Shown here: piece after piece, positions 6,741 through 8,623 of the stretch
How the letters are laid out: each line of letters opens with the position of its first letter
Numbering within the stretch: the stretch's first letter is position 1
Origin: Acidobacteriota bacterium
GTDB lineage: Bacteria > Acidobacteriota > Terriglobia > UBA7540
Direction: 5' to 3'
Assembly (NCBI GenBank): GCA_021828245.1
Contig: JAKASC010000096.1
Coordinates: forward strand, 1 to 8,623
DNA: 8,623 nucleotides
Notes under the pieces: model-generated
Told to the model about the DNA's origin: nothing
The model's database searches: none
What the model saw: only the letters and a program-made list of their open reading frames with translations
Position numbers and translations under genes: made by a program

Positions 6741-7442
6741 CTACCAGACATCCTCGGGCGGTGCTGAAGCCATCGGCGGAGGGGCGGGAACTTGGACGTT
6801 GCTTCCCCCTCCCGCCATTACCTGGCTTTGACTCGCCGGAGAGGAAGCAGCCTTGAGGACCGCCGTGGAGGCCCACTTGATATAATTCACCAGCGCTTCC
6901 GAATTATTGGCTTGCAAAACAGGAATTTCCGGATTGCTAATGAACGCTTTCAGGGGTTCATGGTCGGCGTCTTCACCGATGGCGATCGCGATGCGGACCG
7001 CTCGGCGTCCCCAAGGAATGTTCAGCAGCTCGGCCAGCGAGCCTGAAAAGTCGTCGGTGGGCTGGCCATCGGATATCAAGACCAGGACAGGCGGCAGAGC
7101 CCGCTCGCTCATGGGAGGAATTTTTAGCTGCTCGGCCACCACCTGCATGGCCCGGCCCATATCCGTGACACCACCGGCTTGAAGGTCCATCCACTTGAAA
7201 TCCGCGATGGGAGTGGGTTGGGCAACATGCCACTGAGCACCATCCGAAAATTTCACGGCGCGAACGAAGACTTGAGCATGGGGATTCTCATCCGCGACGC
7301 GGAGCATGTGGGGGATGGCTTCTCGAATGGCGTTGTTCAGAGATTGGATCTTGCCGTCGCTCTGCATCGAGCCTGAACAATCGCAGATCCAGATAAAATG
7401 GAGCGGGCGCGAAGCTAGTTCGCCCCCCGGCCGCCTGATCAT
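6741..7442 (-). CDS. VWA domain protein (TerY/YegL-like)
   Basis: A 233-residue cytoplasmic protein that is almost entirely one von Willebrand factor A domain. The MIDAS metal site is complete: DCSGS (D21, S23, S25), the loop threonine T93 in GGVTDMGRAM, and D125 in LISDGQPTDD. Length and motif form fit the TerY/YegL branch, the VWA partner of PP2C and kinase in TerY-P triads. Residues from about 198 on are low-complexity Ala/Ser/Gly/Pro (VPAPPPMASAPP), a flexible tail or ligand for another domain. The ATG at 7442 has AGGGAG 8 nt upstream and sits about 40 nt after a promoter. A longer in-frame TTG at 7508 lies upstream of the -10 box and cannot be used from that transcript. It is the first gene of the run. 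Its role is probably metal-dependent binding or assembly of the kinase/phosphatase pair (known for the family in outline, inferred here). Confidence 0.94.
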   Translation of the reverse strand: MIRRPGGELASRPLHFIWICDCSGSMQSDGKIQSLNNAIREAIPHMLRVADENPHAQVFVRAVKFSDGAQWHVAQPTPIADFKWMDLQAGGVTDMGRAMQVVAEQLKIPPMSERALPPVLVLISDGQPTDDFSGSLAELLNIPWGRRAVRIAIAIGEDADHEPLKAFISNPEIPVLQANNSEALVNYIKWASTAVLKAASSPASQSQVMAGGGSNVQVPAPPPMASAPPEDVW

Positions 7443-7450
7443 GGTCGTCT

Positions 7451-7456
7451 CTCCCT
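7451..7456 (-). promoter_or_regulatory. Shine-Dalgarno site AGGGAG for VWA gene
   Basis: The minus strand reads AGGGAG followed by 8 nt and then ATG at 7442. This is good spacing and decides the start against the upstream in-frame TTG at 7508. Confidence 0.75.
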
Positions 7457-7490
7457 CTGGCGCGGTTGCTCGCTCGATCCCCTTGGCGCT

Positions 7491-7519
7491 GTTATAGCAC
7501 CGCCGCAACTAATTCTCAA
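7491..7519 (-). promoter_or_regulatory. Sigma70-type promoter of the six-gene operon
   Basis: On the minus strand, TTGAGA (7519-7514, five of six matches to TTGACA) is separated by exactly 17 nt from TATAAC (7496-7491, close to TATAAT). Transcription would begin near 7484, leaving a leader of about 42 nt before the VWA ATG at 7442. It is the only non-coding gap upstream of the gene run, so it probably drives all six genes. Housekeeping sigma use is inferred from the match. Confidence 0.7.
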
Positions 7520-7525
7520 GATAAT

Positions 7526-7717
7526 CTATAAGTGAAGTTTGCGGTCGAGACGATCTCGCATCGTCGCTAAATGCCAGGCGTTTACGCTCTCGGTGTTTGT
7601 GCCACGCCGGAATTGGTGAAATGGATCCATCACGAACAGGCAGAATCTCCCGTCGGTAAGCCCCACCCCCAAACCGACCATCCCTTCTGCCGGCAGCCCC
7701 GGGAAGGCCTCAATCAT
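7526..7717 (-). CDS. Doubtful 63-residue small ORF
   Basis: This ATG-started ORF fills most of the gap between the TPR/OB gene and the operon promoter. The product begins MIEAFPGLPAEGMVGLGVGL and ends in a charged, basic helix-like segment (MRDRLDRKLHL). Codon third positions look moderately GC-rich, like the neighbouring genes, and the stop lies 7 nt before the -35 box. Against it, no Shine-Dalgarno sequence precedes the ATG, there is no recognisable family, and there is an in-frame stop shortly upstream. It may be a real small gene, a decayed gene fragment or chance. Confidence 0.25.
   Translation of the reverse strand: MIEAFPGLPAEGMVGLGVGLTDGRFCLFVMDPFHQFRRGTNTESVNAWHLATMRDRLDRKLHL
7546..7565. 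repeat. Overlapping inverted repeats upstream of operon promoter
   Basis: CGAGA-CGA-TCTCG (7546-7558) and GACGAT-CTCGC-ATCGTC (7549-7565) are perfect small palindromic arms that overlap each other, 27-46 nt upstream of the -35 box at 7519. They could be a regulator-binding site, but they lie inside the doubtful 63-codon ORF and such short repeats also arise by chance. Confidence 0.3.
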
Positions 7718-7765
7718 CGTGAGCGGGGGCGCCGATTAACCCCATGCGCCCGGGTACAGCCAGGC

Positions 7766-8623
7766 TTAACGCCCGCGACCCGTCGGTCGGCGGCGAATGG
7801 GTGGCCGTGCTTTCTCTTTCTCCTGATTGGCCTTGGCCCGTTCTTCTGCCATTTTCAGGACGGCGTCATTGATTTTGGCACCGGCAACGACCAAGTAGAA
7901 GTGGGGAGAAGTTTCATAGGCCGATAGCGTGCCTTGAAATTGCACCGGATCGCCCGGCTGGAGAAGCTTCGCAGCTGGCTGGGAGGAATCCTGAAGCTGA
8001 ATGTTATAGGCACCCGTGCTGGCCTTCGCGCCTGGGGTGATGTTCACATTCACCAGCGTCGTTCCCGGATCGGGGCCGGGAGAAACGCTATCCACCGTAC
8101 CCACCAGACCAATGGGCTGGCCTTGGAGTTGCTTCCAATTCTGTCGGGCCGTATCACCGCCAACAATCAGCGCGTCCTCAAGCTGATAGAAAGCATCCAG
8201 ATTCTTGTTGCCCGTCGGCTTGTGCTTGGGGGGCGTGGGGATGGTGAAGCCGGAAGGTGGAGTAGCGGAAGACGCGGCTTCGGCCAACACCGCTTTCTCG
8301 CCCTGGTTCGAGCCTCGCCGATATTCGTAATCCTGACTGTAAATTTTCTCCAAATCGGCCGCGTTGGGGCTGTTGGCTTTCTTGGCCAAGGCTGCCGCGC
8401 GTGCCAGGTACCAGATGCCGTCATTATAATCGGGCGGATTCGAGTTCAGGTATGTCTGCCCGAGCATGGAGAGCGTCAGCGGGTCGTTGGGTCGGTCCTG
8501 CATCGCGGCTTGGAGCGCTGGTAGCGCGTCGGCATAGTCCTTTTTTTGCAAGTTGGCAAAACCAATCGCGGTGTTAAAGATCGCCCGCTTGGGCTTGACA
8601 TAAGCCTCAAACTGCGCCTCCGT
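7766..8623 (-). CDS. TPR protein with C-terminal OB-like domain, 5' end missing
   Basis: The frame is open to the right edge of the window, so 285 codons are visible and the true start lies outside. A TTG at 8551 is internal, because 24 in-frame codons precede it. The visible N-terminal part has TPR helices (NTAIGFANLQKKDYADALPA, then DPLTLSMLGQTYLNSNPPDY, then YLARAAALAKK). A Ser/Pro/Lys-rich linker follows (PPSGFTIPTPPKHKP). The last domain (GQPIGLVGTVDSVSPG, then LVNVNITPG, then LLQPGDPVQFQGTLS and FYLVVAGAKIND) has the strand-rich 'G.V......V.V.L.......L.PGD.V.F.G.L' pattern of OB-fold tRNA_anti-like modules. The tail is basic (PPIRRRPTGRGR). The pattern resembles TPR secreted or scaffold proteins of Acidobacteriota. 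It stands upstream of the promoter of the next operon, so it is probably a separate unit. No specific function is evident. Confidence 0.88.
   Translation of the reverse strand, partial: TEAQFEAYVKPKRAIFNTAIGFANLQKKDYADALPALQAAMQDRPNDPLTLSMLGQTYLNSNPPDYNDGIWYLARAAALAKKANSPNAADLEKIYSQDYEYRRGSNQGEKAVLAEAASSATPPSGFTIPTPPKHKPTGNKNLDAFYQLEDALIVGGDTARQNWKQLQGQPIGLVGTVDSVSPGPDPGTTLVNVNITPGAKASTGAYNIQLQDSSQPAAKLLQPGDPVQFQGTLSAYETSPHFYLVVAGAKINDAVLKMAEERAKANQEKEKARPPIRRRPTGRGR

Larger units (their letters stand above)
7443..7765. other. Intergenic region between TPR/OB gene and the operon
   Basis: These 323 bases hold the operon promoter, its leader and Shine-Dalgarno site, the overlapping inverted repeats and the doubtful 63-residue ORF. 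GGGCGC (7727-7732) and GCGCCC (7746-7751) can pair across a 13-nt loop just after the TPR/OB stop, but no T-run follows, so I do not call a terminator. A CTGCCGGCAG palindrome lies at 7687-7696. I see no tRNA or riboswitch. Confidence 0.5.

Noticed and set aside
311..7442. Classical tellurite (TerABCDEF) cluster or CRISPR/other defence array
   Set aside because: No TerC/TerD-type protein, nuclease or repeat array is present; only the VWA-phosphatase-kinase part resembles Ter-linked systems.
7443..7508. 22-residue N-terminal extension of the VWA protein from TTG 7508
   Set aside because: The codons span the -10 box and leader of a good promoter, and the ATG at 7442 has its own Shine-Dalgarno site.
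7726..7751. GGGCGC/GCGCCC hairpin as terminator of the TPR/OB gene
   Set aside because: The 13-nt loop is large, the stem is 6 bp, and no T-run follows on the minus strand.
7934..8524. 196-codon plus-strand ORF opposite the TPR/OB gene
   Set aside because: Arginine- and glycine-rich translation without domains; the opposite strand has clear TPR and OB-like patterns open to the window edge.

Overview
The window is a bacterial chromosomal segment, estimated by eye at a little under 60 % GC, in which every confident gene lies on the minus strand. The codon use, the tetratricopeptide/OB-like protein at the right edge and the beta-lactamase-fold hydrolase with a membrane tail all resemble Acidobacteriota or a similar soil lineage. 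That assignment is an inference from style, with no rRNA or marker gene to confirm it.

Layout, in transcription order (right to left). (1) 8623-7766: the 3' part of a TPR plus OB-like protein that enters from beyond the right edge. (2) 7765-7443: a 323-base intergenic stretch with a doubtful 63-codon ORF, small inverted repeats and a well-formed sigma70-type promoter (TTGAGA-N17-TATAAC). (3) 7442-311: six genes packed end to end. They encode a VWA (TerY/YegL-like) protein, a PP2C-type phosphatase (YegK-like), a four-helix membrane protein with a cysteine- and arginine-rich N-terminal helical domain, a signal-peptide/TPR/C-terminal-anchor protein, a protein kinase with zinc ribbon and FHA-like tail (YegI/TerY-P-like), and a serine beta-lactamase-fold hydrolase with about four C-terminal membrane helices. 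Two junctions are ATGA overlaps. Two others appear to start at TTG directly after the preceding stop codon, each behind a Shine-Dalgarno sequence 11 nt upstream. No gap in the run exceeds a few bases, so it should be one operon. (4) 1-200, plus strand: the C-terminal end of an IS1380-like transposase broken by a one-base frameshift, followed by about 110 bases with no recognisable gene.

Working model: the VWA protein, kinase and phosphatase form a TerY-P/YegLKI-type phosphorylation triad. What is unusual here is that two membrane proteins sit between the phosphatase and the kinase, and a membrane-anchored periplasmic hydrolase sits at the end. This suggests an envelope-signalling device: a periplasmic TPR sensor or scaffold with a Ser/Thr-rich cytoplasmic tail, a multi-helix membrane partner, a reversible phosphorylation switch inside the cell, and a penicillin-binding-protein-like enzyme outside as sensor or output. 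The triad is established knowledge. The extension to the membrane partners and hydrolase is inferred from gene order.
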